Made by a program: the position numbers and the translations under genes
DNA from: Chloroflexota bacterium
Lineage (GTDB): Bacteria; Chloroflexota; Anaerolineae; JAAEKA01
Assembly (NCBI GenBank): GCA_034717495.1
Contig: JAYELL010000001.1
Span: 221,081 to 285,080, forward strand
Direction of reading: 5' to 3'
Length of the DNA: 64,000 bases
Notes under the pieces: generated by a model
The model's input: only the letters and a program-made list of their open reading frames with translations
Told to the model about the DNA's origin: nothing
Databases searched by the model: none
Shown: one piece after another, positions 1-9,076 of the stretch
Layout of the letters: every line of letters starts with the position of its first letter
Numbering within the stretch: position 1 is the first letter of the stretch

Positions 1-1085
1 GCTCGCCGACGCTGGCCTGGGTCGGACCCTCGATCAAGGCCGTTGGTGGCTGAGCCTGTTGGGCGATGGTGATCTGGTGGGTGTCATCGTCGCTGAGGCC
101 GTTGGCGTCAGTGACTCTGAGCCGGATGGTGTAGGTGCCCGGCTGGCTGAAGCTGGTTGTCACACTGACATCGGCAGTGGATGCAGCTGAGGCTGATCGG
201 GTGCCCAGGTCCCAGGCGTAGCTGACGATGGGGCTGCTGCCCGGTGTAGAACGGCTGGTGAAGGTCACCGGCTCGCCGACGCTGGCCTGGGTCGGACCCT
301 CGATCCTGGCCGTGGGTGGAGTCTGTTGAGGTCGCTGGCTGATCGTAATTTGATGGGTATCGGTATCTCTGAGGCCGTTGGCATCGGTAACTGTCAAACT
401 GACCGTGTAGGTGCCTGGTTGGCTGTAGCTGGTCGTGACGCTGACGTTCGACTGGGCGTAGGAACTTGACCGGCCAGTCAGATCCCAGTGGTAGCTAACG
501 ATGGGGCTGCTGCCCGGTGTAGAACGGCTGGTGAAGGTCACCGGCTCGCCTACGTAAGCCTGGGTTGGGCCTTCGATCAAGGCCGTGGGTGGCTGAGCCT
601 GTTGGGCGATGGTGATCTGGTGGGTGTCATCGTCGCTGAGGCCGTTGGCGTCAGTGACCGAGAGCCGGATGGTGTAGGTGCCCGGCTGGCTGAAACTGGT
701 CGTCACACTGACATCGGCAGTGGATGCAGCTGAGGCTGATCGGGTACCCAGGTCCCAGGCGTAGCTGACGATGGGGCTGCTGCCCGGTGTAGAACGACTG
801 ACGAAGGTGACCTGTTGATTTACGAAAGCCTGGGAGGGACCTTCTATCCTTGCCGTCGGTGGATATTGTGGCGGTCGCTGGCTGATCGTAATTTGATGGG
901 TGTCGGTGTCGCTGTAGCCGTTGGCGTCGGTTACTTTCAGACTGACGGTGTAGGTGCCGGGCCGGTTGAAGACCGTCGTCAAGCTGGAATATCCCGTCGA
1001 GTAGGGGGCAACCGAGCGGGTGCTCAGGCCCCATTGGTAGCTGACGATCGGGCTGCTGCCTGGCTGGGAGCGACTGACGAAGGTG
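1..1085. repeat. 543-bp higher-order tandem repeat encoding PKD domain pairs
   Basis: Within the PKD region, segments about 543 bp apart are nearly identical at the DNA level. For example the stretch from 48 recurs at 591, and the stretch from 331 recurs at 874. One unit codes for two alternating PKD domain types (about 270 bp each), so the array is A-B-A-B rather than simple A-A. The high DNA identity points to recent duplication or gene conversion. The array continues past the left edge. Confidence 0.85.
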
Positions 1086-3865
1086 ACCTGATCGCCCACA
1101 TAGGCCTGGGTTGGACCCTCAATGACTGCATTTGGCGGCGCGTCCTGTGGGTAGATGACAATCTGGTGGCTTGTGGAGTTGCTGAGTCCATTGGTATCGG
1201 TGACGGTCAACCGGACAGAATAACTGCCAGGATTGCTGTAGACTACGGAAGCGCTGCTGCTCGACTGGGCATGGGTCGAGGCCTGGCCACTCAGGTCCCA
1301 TTGGTAGATAGCAATAGGGCTGCTGCCCGGTTGTGAACGGCTGACAAAGGTGACCGTTTCCCCGACATAGGCGTAGGTAGGTCCTTCGATGATCGCCGTT
1401 GGAGGGATCTCGGAGGAAGGTGGAGGAAGGATGATGATCCACCGCGTCGTCGTATTGCTCAGGCCATTGGCGTCTGTTACCGTTAGCGAGACGTCATACC
1501 ATCCGGGTGTACTGTACACGGTCGCGACACTGGCGTTGTTCTCCCCGTAGGACTGCGCAGGAGTAGCCAGGTCCCACTGATAGCTTACGATGGGACTGCT
1601 GCCCGGCGTGGATCTGCTGATATAGGTTACAAGCTGGCCTGAGAAGGCATGGGTCGGGCTCTGGATGATGGCTGTCGGCGGCACCTCAGCCTCGATGATC
1701 TGGATTGTCTTTCCGGAGGTACCAGTGAAACCGGCTGAATCGACGACTGTCAGGTTTGCCAGGAATGTGCCAACAAACTGATAGGCGTGTGACACCTGGG
1801 CGCCATTGCCCCGGAAGCCGTCGCCGAACTGCCAGAAATAGAGCGAGATCGGGTACCGGGAGCGAGATCGGCTGCCGTCGAACAGGACGAGCTCCCCGCG
1901 GTTTGCCTTGCCGGGCGCGTCAATGATTGCCACGGGAGACGTCGGTTTGGGCGGAGGATCCTTTGAGAACACCAGGAGTCCCCCATCGGTTGGCATGATA
2001 AGCAGGTCATCCTGGAGGAAAAAGGAGCTTGCGGTTCCAAGCGCGCTGAGGTAAGCGGTTTCCTGTTCCATGATGCCGTCGGGTGACCCGCACATCTTCA
2101 GTGTGATACCACCCGGAATGACCCAGAATCCTGGCTCAATGGCGGCTTGGTAGTCGTTGCAGCCGGCTGAACCGTTGACAGTACCCTGGATTCTATTATC
2201 TTCGATGGTGAATTCGGCGGTGATCTGCGTTTCGGGCAGCAGGGGTTTATCGACAAGTGTGACCAGATACCAGAAGGTGCTATCCAACGGCGAAAGATCG
2301 ATCCTGCCGCCTTCGGGCAAGGGTGTACCGGCGAAGGTCATCACCTGGTGGCGATCATCGAAGAATATCTCCAACTCATCACCGAGTATTCGGTAGCTCG
2401 TGGCATCGTTCAGCCCCAGGAAGTATTGCTGCTCCCTTTCCCGAATGGCATCGCCACAGTCATTCTGTTGCTTTCGGGGCAGGTTGATCTTTATCCTGGT
2501 AAGCGATGCGATGTAGTCGGAACCGTATTCGTTGCATCCGCTGGATCCTGTCATCAGGCCGGATGGGGAATCATCGGGTGATGGGGTGAATATCGCCGTG
2601 AAATGGGTTTCGGGAATCGGGTACTGTGTCCCGTCAACTGCTCCGATGGAAACGAGTTCCCAAAGCGTGCCTTCCAGTGGCATCCGTTGGGATGTGTAAA
2701 CAAGCGAACCGCGGCTGGTCGTGATTTCAAGGCGGTCGCCCATGATATCGTAGGTCTTGGCCGCCTGAAGGTCTCGCAGGTAGACCGACTCCAGCTCTTC
2801 CAGTTGGGGGCAAACTGCGCTACCGGCCGAAATAGGACCGACGGTCATGCCATTCCCTTCGGCCTCATACCATGCGGAAAAGGAGTTACATCCGGTCCAA
2901 CCGGTCACCTGTCCATAGGAGTCCAGAAGCCAGGGCTGGAAAAGGGCTGTGATACGAACCTCAGCCGGGATCATTCTACCGTTAAGTGATTCCAGCACCC
3001 ACTCGATGTCCTGGAGGGGGTATTGGGTCGACGAAAAGACCAGTTGTCCGTCGCCATCATCGTAGTTGATCTCCAGGCTTTCCCCGAAGGTAAGGTAGGT
3101 CTCTGCATCGGTCAGGGCTTCCAGGAACAGGGATTCCTGTTCCATGCCAACGGGACATGCCTTCCGCGTTGTGGCCGCGGCCGAGACAAAGATGCGCTGT
3201 TCATCCACGCGATACTCTGCCGAATAATCGTTGCACCCGGCCGAGCCGGTGACGGTGCCACCGTCAATCTTTTCTGGAATGAATACTGCAGTAATCGTGG
3301 TGCCCGCCTCAACACCCTGCGGGGCATTGGGATCGCCCATGCTTTTCAGTATCCACTCGGTTCCTTCCAGGGGCTGCTGGCCCTGCTTGAAGAGCAGGAC
3401 CTCTTCGAAGGGCGCCTCTGAATCGTAGGTGATCTCCAGGCCACCATCGTCGCCGATCTGATAGGCCTCGGACTGGGGCAACGCTGAAAAGAACAGTTGC
3501 TCCTGTTCCATGCCGGTCGGACAGAGTTTTTTGGTAGCGCCCACACCTTCGACGACGAGACTGTAGCCATCAGAATAATAGCTCGCCGTGTAGTTGTTGC
3601 AGCCGCCTGTGCCCGAAAGTGATCCATCGGCGTTGAAAACGGCGGTGACGACGGAACCTGCTTCGACGACCCGCGGATTGAGTGCGTCGCCATAGGCTAC
3701 CAGCACCCAAAGGGTATCGGTGAGGGACACGGAATCATCGGTGTTCTCTGCGTATGCCGGCTGGGGCGCCACACCAACCAGCGCTGTCAGTGCCAGGAGA
3801 ACAGCCAGCAGTAATGTTAGCCCTCCCTGGGTAAGAGTAGTTGTTCTGTAAGTCTTTCTTCTCAT
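1..3865 (-). CDS. Exported multi-domain META x5 - PKD x7+ protein, 3' end outside window
   Basis: The reading frame is open from ATG at 3865 to the window edge (at least 1288 codons), so the C-terminus is missing. GGAGG lies 9 nt before the ATG. Residues 1-36 form a signal peptide (MRRK basic start, Leu/Ala core, PAYA end). About residues 40-635 hold five repeats of roughly 120 residues that match the META/HslJ family: W-x-L/V-L/E-S opening, ITAxF strand, and a GC-N-x-Y/F-S/T-A motif near residues 87, 209, 325, 444 and 570, then C-P-x-G-M-E-Q-E. From about residue 640 come PKD domains (PPTAxIEGP opening, SPIVSYxWDL, PGTYTVSLTVTDANG, HQITI end): seven complete and the start of an eighth. PKD and META domains are extracellular binding or structural folds; no enzyme domain is visible in the part seen. 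A surface adhesin or stalk is likely, but the missing C-terminus could carry a catalytic or anchoring domain. Confidence 0.9.
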   Translation of the reverse strand, partial: MRRKTYRTTTLTQGGLTLLLAVLLALTALVGVAPQPAYAENTDDSVSLTDTLWVLVAYGDALNPRVVEAGSVVTAVFNADGSLSGTGGCNNYTASYYSDGYSLVVEGVGATKKLCPTGMEQEQLFFSALPQSEAYQIGDDGGLEITYDSEAPFEEVLLFKQGQQPLEGTEWILKSMGDPNAPQGVEAGTTITAVFIPEKIDGGTVTGSAGCNDYSAEYRVDEQRIFVSAAATTRKACPVGMEQESLFLEALTDAETYLTFGESLEINYDDGDGQLVFSSTQYPLQDIEWVLESLNGRMIPAEVRITALFQPWLLDSYGQVTGWTGCNSFSAWYEAEGNGMTVGPISAGSAVCPQLEELESVYLRDLQAAKTYDIMGDRLEITTSRGSLVYTSQRMPLEGTLWELVSIGAVDGTQYPIPETHFTAIFTPSPDDSPSGLMTGSSGCNEYGSDYIASLTRIKINLPRKQQNDCGDAIREREQQYFLGLNDATSYRILGDELEIFFDDRHQVMTFAGTPLPEGGRIDLSPLDSTFWYLVTLVDKPLLPETQITAEFTIEDNRIQGTVNGSAGCNDYQAAIEPGFWVIPGGITLKMCGSPDGIMEQETAYLSALGTASSFFLQDDLLIMPTDGGLLVFSKDPPPKPTSPVAIIDAPGKANRGELVLFDGSRSRSRYPISLYFWQFGDGFRGNGAQVSHAYQFVGTFLANLTVVDSAGFTGTSGKTIQIIEAEVPPTAIIQSPTHAFSGQLVTYISRSTPGSSPIVSYQWDLATPAQSYGENNASVATVYSTPGWYDVSLTVTDANGLSNTTTRWIIILPPPSSEIPPTAIIEGPTYAYVGETVTFVSRSQPGSSPIAIYQWDLSGQASTHAQSSSSASVVYSNPGSYSVRLTVTDTNGLSNSTSHQIVIYPQDAPPNAVIEGPTQAYVGDQVTFVSRSQPGSSPIVSYQWGLSTRSVAPYSTGYSSLTTVFNRPGTYTVSLKVTDANGYSDTDTHQITISQRPPQYPPTARIEGPSQAFVNQQVTFVSRSTPGSSPIVSYAWDLGTRSASAASTADVSVTTSFSQPGTYTIRLSVTDANGLSDDDTHQITIAQQAQPPTALIEGPTQAYVGEPVTFTSRSTPGSSPIVSYHWDLTGRSSSYAQSNVSVTTSYSQPGTYTVSLTVTDANGLRDTDTHQITISQRPQQTPPTARIEGPTQASVGEPVTFTSRSTPGSSPIVSYAWDLGTRSASAASTADVSVTTSFSQPGTYTIRLRVTDANGLSDDDTHQITIAQQAQPPTALIEGPTQASVGE

Positions 3866-4219
3866 CTTCTTGTTCCTCCAAATATTCGCTCACAACGCCG
3901 GAAAGATTCCCGGCAGTGTTGATGCGGTCGACAAATGCAACGGGGTAACGGTTTAGCACGGCATTGGGCATGCCAGCACAGGGAGCACGGTTGGCCCACT
4001 ATGTTGCATGCGGGCCATGTCGGAAAGGTTCACTGCCACGCGGCCCGATTCACCCCAAAAAGGGCAAGTCCTGCTGAAAGAGAAGACGTCAGGAACGGCG
4101 ACAGGTTGCGCATGATTTGCAGCAACTGGTGGAACGAGGTCTTGCGTGGGTCACCCGAGGGGAATCCTCGTGAGACAAGCCCTGTAACCCGGCGTGGTGG
4201 GATGTGGTGGGATTGCCAC
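3866..4219. other. Intergenic region, no gene recognised
   Basis: This gap lies between two leftward genes. Short open frames occur on both strands, but none has a ribosome-binding site together with recognisable protein features. It must carry the promoter of the META-PKD gene, but I could not pick out a convincing -35/-10 pair. Confidence 0.5.
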
Positions 4220-6061
4220 CTATACGGCTTGTTGAAATAGGATGACATCCCTGTCGACAACTTCGATGGTGGCATGCCACTTTTCTGCCAGCCATTGCAG
4301 TGTGTCGAGAGAAAAGAAGGATATATGGGTCAGGTCGCGAATATAGTGCCAACTGGCAAAAGCCTCGCGATCGATGACGAGCTTGGTCATGATGCCCAGG
4401 GTGCCACCTGGACGCACACACTGCCATAACTGCTCCAGCACTTCGCCCGGATGGCTCAGGTGTTCGACAACCTCGCTGGCCGTAATGAAATCATAGTGTT
4501 GCTGAAGGAGTCGAGGGTCGTCGGCGAAGAAGGGATCGTAGGTCGAAACCAAATGCCCGGCCTCTTCGAACATGAGCGGGAGGGCAGGACCAGGGCCGGA
4601 GCCAAAATCGAGGCCATGACTTCCTGCCGGCAAACGCTCCTGCATTGGCAGGAACAACCTGGATAGGAATCGGCGATATCCGGGGTCATCCGGCGAATTC
4701 TCATGCAGGTTATACTGCGCTTTTTCCTTCTCGGCTGACAGATGGAAGGCGGGTGGCACGAACACCAGGCTGCAGGTGTTGCAGCGATAATAGGGCCGCC
4801 ACCTGTCATTGTGGTACAGTTCGGCGCTGTCACTACTGCATAAGGGGCAGGTTCTGGCGAAAACGACATCAGCGACGAGCTTGAGCCGCTCTTCCGGGAT
4901 CTTGAGCAGATCCCACGATAATACCAAACCGTCAGCCCCTGCATCCAGAAATGCATCCAGGTCGGTCTGGATCTGCTGGTTATTCAAGTCTGCAATACCC
5001 GGGGCATCGAGCAATTCTATGCCTGCGTACGCTGTACGCACTCCCAATCGGTGGGCGCGACGGATTTCCTTGGCCAGACTTTGCGGAGGAAGGCCCCGAT
5101 CCCTAAACGTTTCGATGGTCGCCGGCAGGTCAAGTGCCGTTTCTTCGGCAAGCCAGGCCAGCGCCTCTTGTTCACTGGTATCGCCGTTGTCAACCAGGCA
5201 ATTGGCCAGGTTGATAAGCTCGAAAGGGATCCCGGCCGGCCCCATGGCATGTCCGTAGGTCATCAACTTCACCCATCCGTTCGACCTTCCAAGCACTGAA
5301 AGGTCTTGACCGACCATCGGCGCGAGGCACGGTGAAAAACAATCCAACCCAATCGAAAATCCTGCCTGGCGGGCCTGGCTCGCGGCTGATTCGATAAACC
5401 GCGAGATAACCCGACTTCGAAACAGCATGAATCGCTGCACTGCTGTCGCTCGTTCATCCTGTGAATCGGAAGGCGTGCAATCTAACAGCAATCGCAACAG
5501 CCGTCGTCGCCCCTCCTTCGAGGAGAGCAGGGACCGAGTCGCTGATCTTACTTCGCCAAGATGCAATCCTTCGACTGCTGCGGTTCGCTGGCAGCCTTGG
5601 CAGAAGCAGGCCAGGTATCGGCCGGGATCTTCCGCCGGCGAGGGGAAGCGAATGCGGTCGAGAAAGAGGCCGTCGAAGGGGCCGCGTGCCAGCGCTCGAC
5701 CCAGGTTTTCGAGCATGGCATCGGCAGTGTCAGTTCGATTGGGACAGAGAAAGGTGAATTCCGGCAGGTTGCGGTATCCAGGCACCGGCTCGCCAGCCAG
5801 GCCTATCGTTCGCCATTCTTTTTTGATGGGAAAGTTCGCACTGCCCGTCAAGAGTGGATGCCACAGATAGAGGCGCGTGCCCGTTCTGGCAGACTCCTCG
5901 GCACAGGCGTTGATCAGGGAATCTGGCAGATCCCACCCGATGATCAATATGTCGATGGGCAGGCAGTTCAGTGCTTGGCGCAGAATCCTGCGGACGCTCG
6001 CCTCGGGCAGCGAGGATATGTCCGGCTCGTATTCGAGGAATTGCGTTGCGATAAATGGCAC
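4220..6061 (-). CDS. Fusion: GHL-like TIM-barrel domain + Cys4 motif + SAM methyltransferase
   Basis: About 613 aa. Residues 1-400 look like a glycoside-hydrolase-like (GHL) barrel: WDLPDSL, the strand motif FDGLFLDRIRFPSP followed by a CFCQGCQ cysteine cluster, and KLMTYGHAMGP. Residues 406-431 carry two CxxC pairs (CPLC, CNTC), a zinc ribbon common at the front of some C- and O-methyltransferases. Residues 480-600 are a class I SAM-dependent methyltransferase with the glycine-rich motif LDFGSGPG near 484, the acidic TYDPFF, and SEVVEHL. The reaction is unknown; a sugar- or lipid-modifying role is only inference. The longest frame opens with TTG at 6064, but GTG at 6061 has AAGG 6 nt ahead and is preferred. 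The gap to the upstream peptidase gene is 67 bp. Confidence 0.75.
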   Translation of the reverse strand: MPFIATQFLEYEPDISSLPEASVRRILRQALNCLPIDILIIGWDLPDSLINACAEESARTGTRLYLWHPLLTGSANFPIKKEWRTIGLAGEPVPGYRNLPEFTFLCPNRTDTADAMLENLGRALARGPFDGLFLDRIRFPSPAEDPGRYLACFCQGCQRTAAVEGLHLGEVRSATRSLLSSKEGRRRLLRLLLDCTPSDSQDERATAVQRFMLFRSRVISRFIESAASQARQAGFSIGLDCFSPCLAPMVGQDLSVLGRSNGWVKLMTYGHAMGPAGIPFELINLANCLVDNGDTSEQEALAWLAEETALDLPATIETFRDRGLPPQSLAKEIRRAHRLGVRTAYAGIELLDAPGIADLNNQQIQTDLDAFLDAGADGLVLSWDLLKIPEERLKLVADVVFARTCPLCSSDSAELYHNDRWRPYYRCNTCSLVFVPPAFHLSAEKEKAQYNLHENSPDDPGYRRFLSRLFLPMQERLPAGSHGLDFGSGPGPALPLMFEEAGHLVSTYDPFFADDPRLLQQHYDFITASEVVEHLSHPGEVLEQLWQCVRPGGTLGIMTKLVIDREAFASWHYIRDLTHISFFSLDTLQWLAEKWHATIEVVDRDVILFQQAV

Positions 6062-6128
6062 CAATTGCCTTCACTTCACGATCTGGCGTCCCATTAACTG
6101 ACAGGCGTAACAGGTGGACGGCATCTGA

Positions 6129-7352
6129 TTACGGCCGGTAGCGTTCCAGTCGTAGGATTAAGTCCAGCAGGGCGAATGCCGCGTCAACCAGCTTGCCACT
6201 GTCGACGATGTCCGGTACGTCATCAGCGGTATGGGCAATCTCTCGCCAGAGTGCGTCGAAATGATCGGAGGTCAGCGCCAGGGCCGGGCGCTGTTTCAGC
6301 AGGAAGAGGCTGTGATCGGACTGGTACCATTTATCGCCCTCGGCTATGCTGTCGAAACCGGCGAATGAGTCGTGAATATAGCGGGCCAGTTCCGGCGAAC
6401 AGTCGTACAGCGAGTAGGCGGTCTTGCCCTCTCTGTAACCCACGCCGTCCAGGTTGATTCCGAGGTGAATCTGGTGGAATGTGCCGGAATTCCGGGCTAA
6501 CCAGAGCTTCTCCCCGGGCGCCGAGTAGTAGTCCTCTCCATTCAATGCCACGATCTCAACGCCGAGGCTGCCTTTGTAACCTGCCAGCAACTCGGCAAGT
6601 AACAGAAGTATCACAACGCCGGTGCTGTTATCGATGGCACCGGGCGTGCCATCCTTGGCATCGATATGAGCAAAGATGACGACCCGACGGTCCCGTTCCG
6701 TACCTTTGGTGGCGACGACGTTTCTGCCGCGGGCGGGCGAACGGGCAGCCCGAATCTCGAGCGATACCTGTTCCCCCTTCAACTGTGCCAATCGATCCCC
6801 CGCTTTCGCCGTCATGTATACTGAGGGGATGTCGAAATCGCCATCCTCGATGAGCGGGAAGGGGGAGACGGCTCCAGCCAGGCCTGGATCCTGGGTGGTT
6901 GCCGCCGCGATCGCGACCGGATTCCCTGTTTCGAGGAGTTGAATGATCTCCTGGTGTCGTTCGGGATTGAAGAAGGGGAACTTCTTGGGCATCAACTGCT
7001 CTTTGGCGATATCTCCCCGCAGCAGCAGGATTTTGCCGGCGACGTCCGCAGCACGCATTTCATCAACGGTAGTGATCGATACGAGGGGAGCTTCAACACT
7101 GGCGCCCAGCGAGTAGGGGCTGACCAGGACATCGAACCTGGAATCGCCCGCGAACAGATCGGCGCCCTGCTCGAGCCAGTCGATGCAGGGAAAGGGTGGC
7201 GTTTTCGTCTCGAAGCCGAACGATTGCACCTTTTCGGCGAAGAATTCGGTAGCTGTCCGATTTCCTTCACTGCCAACACGCCTGCCCGGAATCTCGAGAC
7301 AAAGTCGGTTCAGATAGTCGCCGGCTTTCTCTTCCACTGGAATTGCCGCCAT
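6129..7352 (-). CDS. M28-family zinc aminopeptidase
   Basis: About 407 aa. The C-terminal half has the M28 metal-ligand order: FAHIDAKDG (His, Asp region), PGAIDNSTG (bridging Asp), LNGEDYYSAPGE (general base and ligand Glu), NLDGVG (Asp) and HTADD (His). M28 enzymes remove N-terminal amino acids with two zinc ions. No signal peptide is visible, so the protein is probably cytoplasmic. Residues around 90-190 form the inserted PA-like portion often seen in this family. Two adjacent ATG codons exist (7355 and 7352); AGGAG is 5 nt from the second and only 2 nt from the first, so 7352 is chosen. The exact substrate cannot be read from sequence. Confidence 0.85.
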   Translation of the reverse strand: MAAIPVEEKAGDYLNRLCLEIPGRRVGSEGNRTATEFFAEKVQSFGFETKTPPFPCIDWLEQGADLFAGDSRFDVLVSPYSLGASVEAPLVSITTVDEMRAADVAGKILLLRGDIAKEQLMPKKFPFFNPERHQEIIQLLETGNPVAIAAATTQDPGLAGAVSPFPLIEDGDFDIPSVYMTAKAGDRLAQLKGEQVSLEIRAARSPARGRNVVATKGTERDRRVVIFAHIDAKDGTPGAIDNSTGVVILLLLAELLAGYKGSLGVEIVALNGEDYYSAPGEKLWLARNSGTFHQIHLGINLDGVGYREGKTAYSLYDCSPELARYIHDSFAGFDSIAEGDKWYQSDHSLFLLKQRPALALTSDHFDALWREIAHTADDVPDIVDSGKLVDAAFALLDLILRLERYRP

Positions 7353-7389
7353 CATTACTCCTGATTCGTTCCGCCTTCAAACTGGCACA

Positions 7390-8394
7390 TTACCATGCAT
7401 ATGCCTCAGGTGCTTGACCTGGCCGCAGTGGCCGGCCCTTATTGATGCTGAAAATCTCGTTCAGCTTCCTCATGGCCTCAGGGGCCAACGTCAACTCGGC
7501 CGCTCGTTCCATGTTATCCAAATGATCCGGGGTTCGGATTCCCACGATGGCCGATGTTACCGCTGGTTGTGCCAATGTCCACGCAATGGCGACCGCAGTT
7601 TCCTCTTCGCCAAGATCCCGGCAGAGCGCGGAGAATTTGGCCAGCTGTTGGTTGGTCTCCCCGATGTGGATCCCGTATTCTCGTTCGACTTGCCTGGTCC
7701 TGGAATCGTCTTGCGACTGCGTCTTGCCGGTCAATATGCCACCGGCCAGCGGCATGTAGGGAATGACACCGATTCCCAGATCAAGGGCCGCGGGAAGCAC
7801 CTCTAACTCGGGATACCGGCATAGCAAGCTGTACATCGTCTGCTCGGAGATGAATCCCATGGAACCGCGTTGCAGGGCCTGCATCTGGTGTTTGGCCAGG
7901 CCCCACCCCGGGAAATTACTCGAACCCATGTAAAGCACCTTGCCATCATCGATCAATCGTTCGAAAGTTCCCCAGAATTCCTCCGCAGTTATTCGCCGGT
8001 CGATGTGGTGGACCTGATAGAGATCAATGTGATCGGTCTGCAGACGCCTGAGGGAGGACTCCAGGTGTTTGCGGACCCTGTAGGCTGAAATCCCCCGTTC
8101 TTCGTTGGGAAGGGATTCGTCGACCATTTGACCGTATACCTTGGTGGCCAGGACCACCCGGTCGCGGTTTTCCGGGCGTTGCTGGAACCATTTGCCGATG
8201 ATCGTCTCCGAGCCACCGCGATTCTCACTGCCGCCGTAGACGTTGGCGGTGTCAAAGAAGTTGATTCCCAGTTCCAGTGCCCGGTCCATGATGCTGAGGG
8301 ATTCCTCTTCGGAAGTGCGCTGGCCAAAATGCATGGTGCCCAGGCATATTCGACTGACCATCATGGTGGATTTTCCAAGTCTGGCGTATTTCAT
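7390..8394 (-). CDS. Aldo/keto reductase
   Basis: 334 aa, usual length for the family. It shows the conserved tetrad in order: Asp in FFDTANVYGG, Tyr in the same motif, Lys in VVLATKVYG, and His in YQVHHID. GSSNFPGW and the C-terminal AIVGIRTPDHLDN match the NADPH-binding part. The protein resembles the YghZ/Kvbeta-like AKR branch, which reduces aldehydes and ketones with NADPH as a soluble (beta/alpha)8 barrel. AGGAG lies 8 nt before the ATG. It sits 37 bp downstream (in transcription terms upstream) of the M28 peptidase gene and may be co-transcribed with it. Substrate unknown. Confidence 0.92.
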   Translation of the reverse strand: MKYARLGKSTMMVSRICLGTMHFGQRTSEEESLSIMDRALELGINFFDTANVYGGSENRGGSETIIGKWFQQRPENRDRVVLATKVYGQMVDESLPNEERGISAYRVRKHLESSLRRLQTDHIDLYQVHHIDRRITAEEFWGTFERLIDDGKVLYMGSSNFPGWGLAKHQMQALQRGSMGFISEQTMYSLLCRYPELEVLPAALDLGIGVIPYMPLAGGILTGKTQSQDDSRTRQVEREYGIHIGETNQQLAKFSALCRDLGEEETAVAIAWTLAQPAVTSAIVGIRTPDHLDNMERAAELTLAPEAMRKLNEIFSINKGRPLRPGQAPEAYAW

Positions 8395-8464
8395 CGTGGT
8401 TCTCCTCGTGTACTATGTCGTGGCAATGACAAACCTGTTGTCACCGCGTCATCGCATTTCCGCA

Positions 8465-9076
8465 CTATCGCTGCTGAAGAATCATGCCCATGACCAGACT
8501 CTTCCTGTGTTCCTCGATCACATGGAAGCCCATATGTTCGTAAAACCCAATGGCATTCTCATTCTGTTTCCCGACTCCCAAATGAACAGCCGGCACCTTC
8601 AAAAGGCGGAGGCGGCTCAAGAATGTTTGTACCAGTTTCTGTCCCCAACCCTGGCCCTGGGCCAGCGGCAACAGGTCAATGTGCAGATGGGCGGGATAGG
8701 CGCCAAGCCCTTCTTCAACGCGATGGCCTCGGTGAATCAGGCTTACCATCTTGCCGTCAGCTGACTTGGCTTCAGCTCTGTAATCAGACAACGGGTAACG
8801 TTCCCTTAACACTGGGAACCAATCACGCTCGCAGCGTTCGTGAAAGAGCTTTGAATCACGGGTGCCGATCATATAACCACATGGTTTTTCGGCATGAGTC
8901 AGGACAAAGGCCAGATCGGGTTCCTGAACTACATACGGTCCGACGAACAAGTGCCCAAGTATGTCTGGATCCCGGTAGAGATGGCTGGCATCCTTACCAT
9001 TGGTGCCCACTTGCATGCAGATTCGATAGAGCGTGCTTAGATCGGAGGGATGGTACGGCCGGATCCTGAAACTCAT
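8465..9076 (-). CDS. GNAT-family N-acetyltransferase
   Basis: 203 aa. FRIRPYHPSDL at the N-terminus is a typical GNAT start. Motif A is seen as HLHIDLLPLAQGQGWGQKL (acetyl-CoA pyrophosphate loop Q-G-Q-G-W-G), and motif B as NAIGFYEHMGF. The size and layout resemble the acetyltransferase-like domain found with bacterial O-GlcNAcase-type proteins. Its ATG overlaps the TGA of the upstream HD-domain gene by 4 nt (9073-9076), so the two genes are translationally coupled. Acceptor molecule unknown. Confidence 0.88.
   Translation of the reverse strand: MSFRIRPYHPSDLSTLYRICMQVGTNGKDASHLYRDPDILGHLFVGPYVVQEPDLAFVLTHAEKPCGYMIGTRDSKLFHERCERDWFPVLRERYPLSDYRAEAKSADGKMVSLIHRGHRVEEGLGAYPAHLHIDLLPLAQGQGWGQKLVQTFLSRLRLLKVPAVHLGVGKQNENAIGFYEHMGFHVIEEHRKSLVMGMILQQR

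Noticed and set aside
651-1442. Open frames on both strands within the PKD repeats (e.g. 815-1336 plus, 651-1034 minus)
   Set aside because: They are out-of-frame readings of the PKD array; the real frame is the minus frame running from 3865 to the edge.
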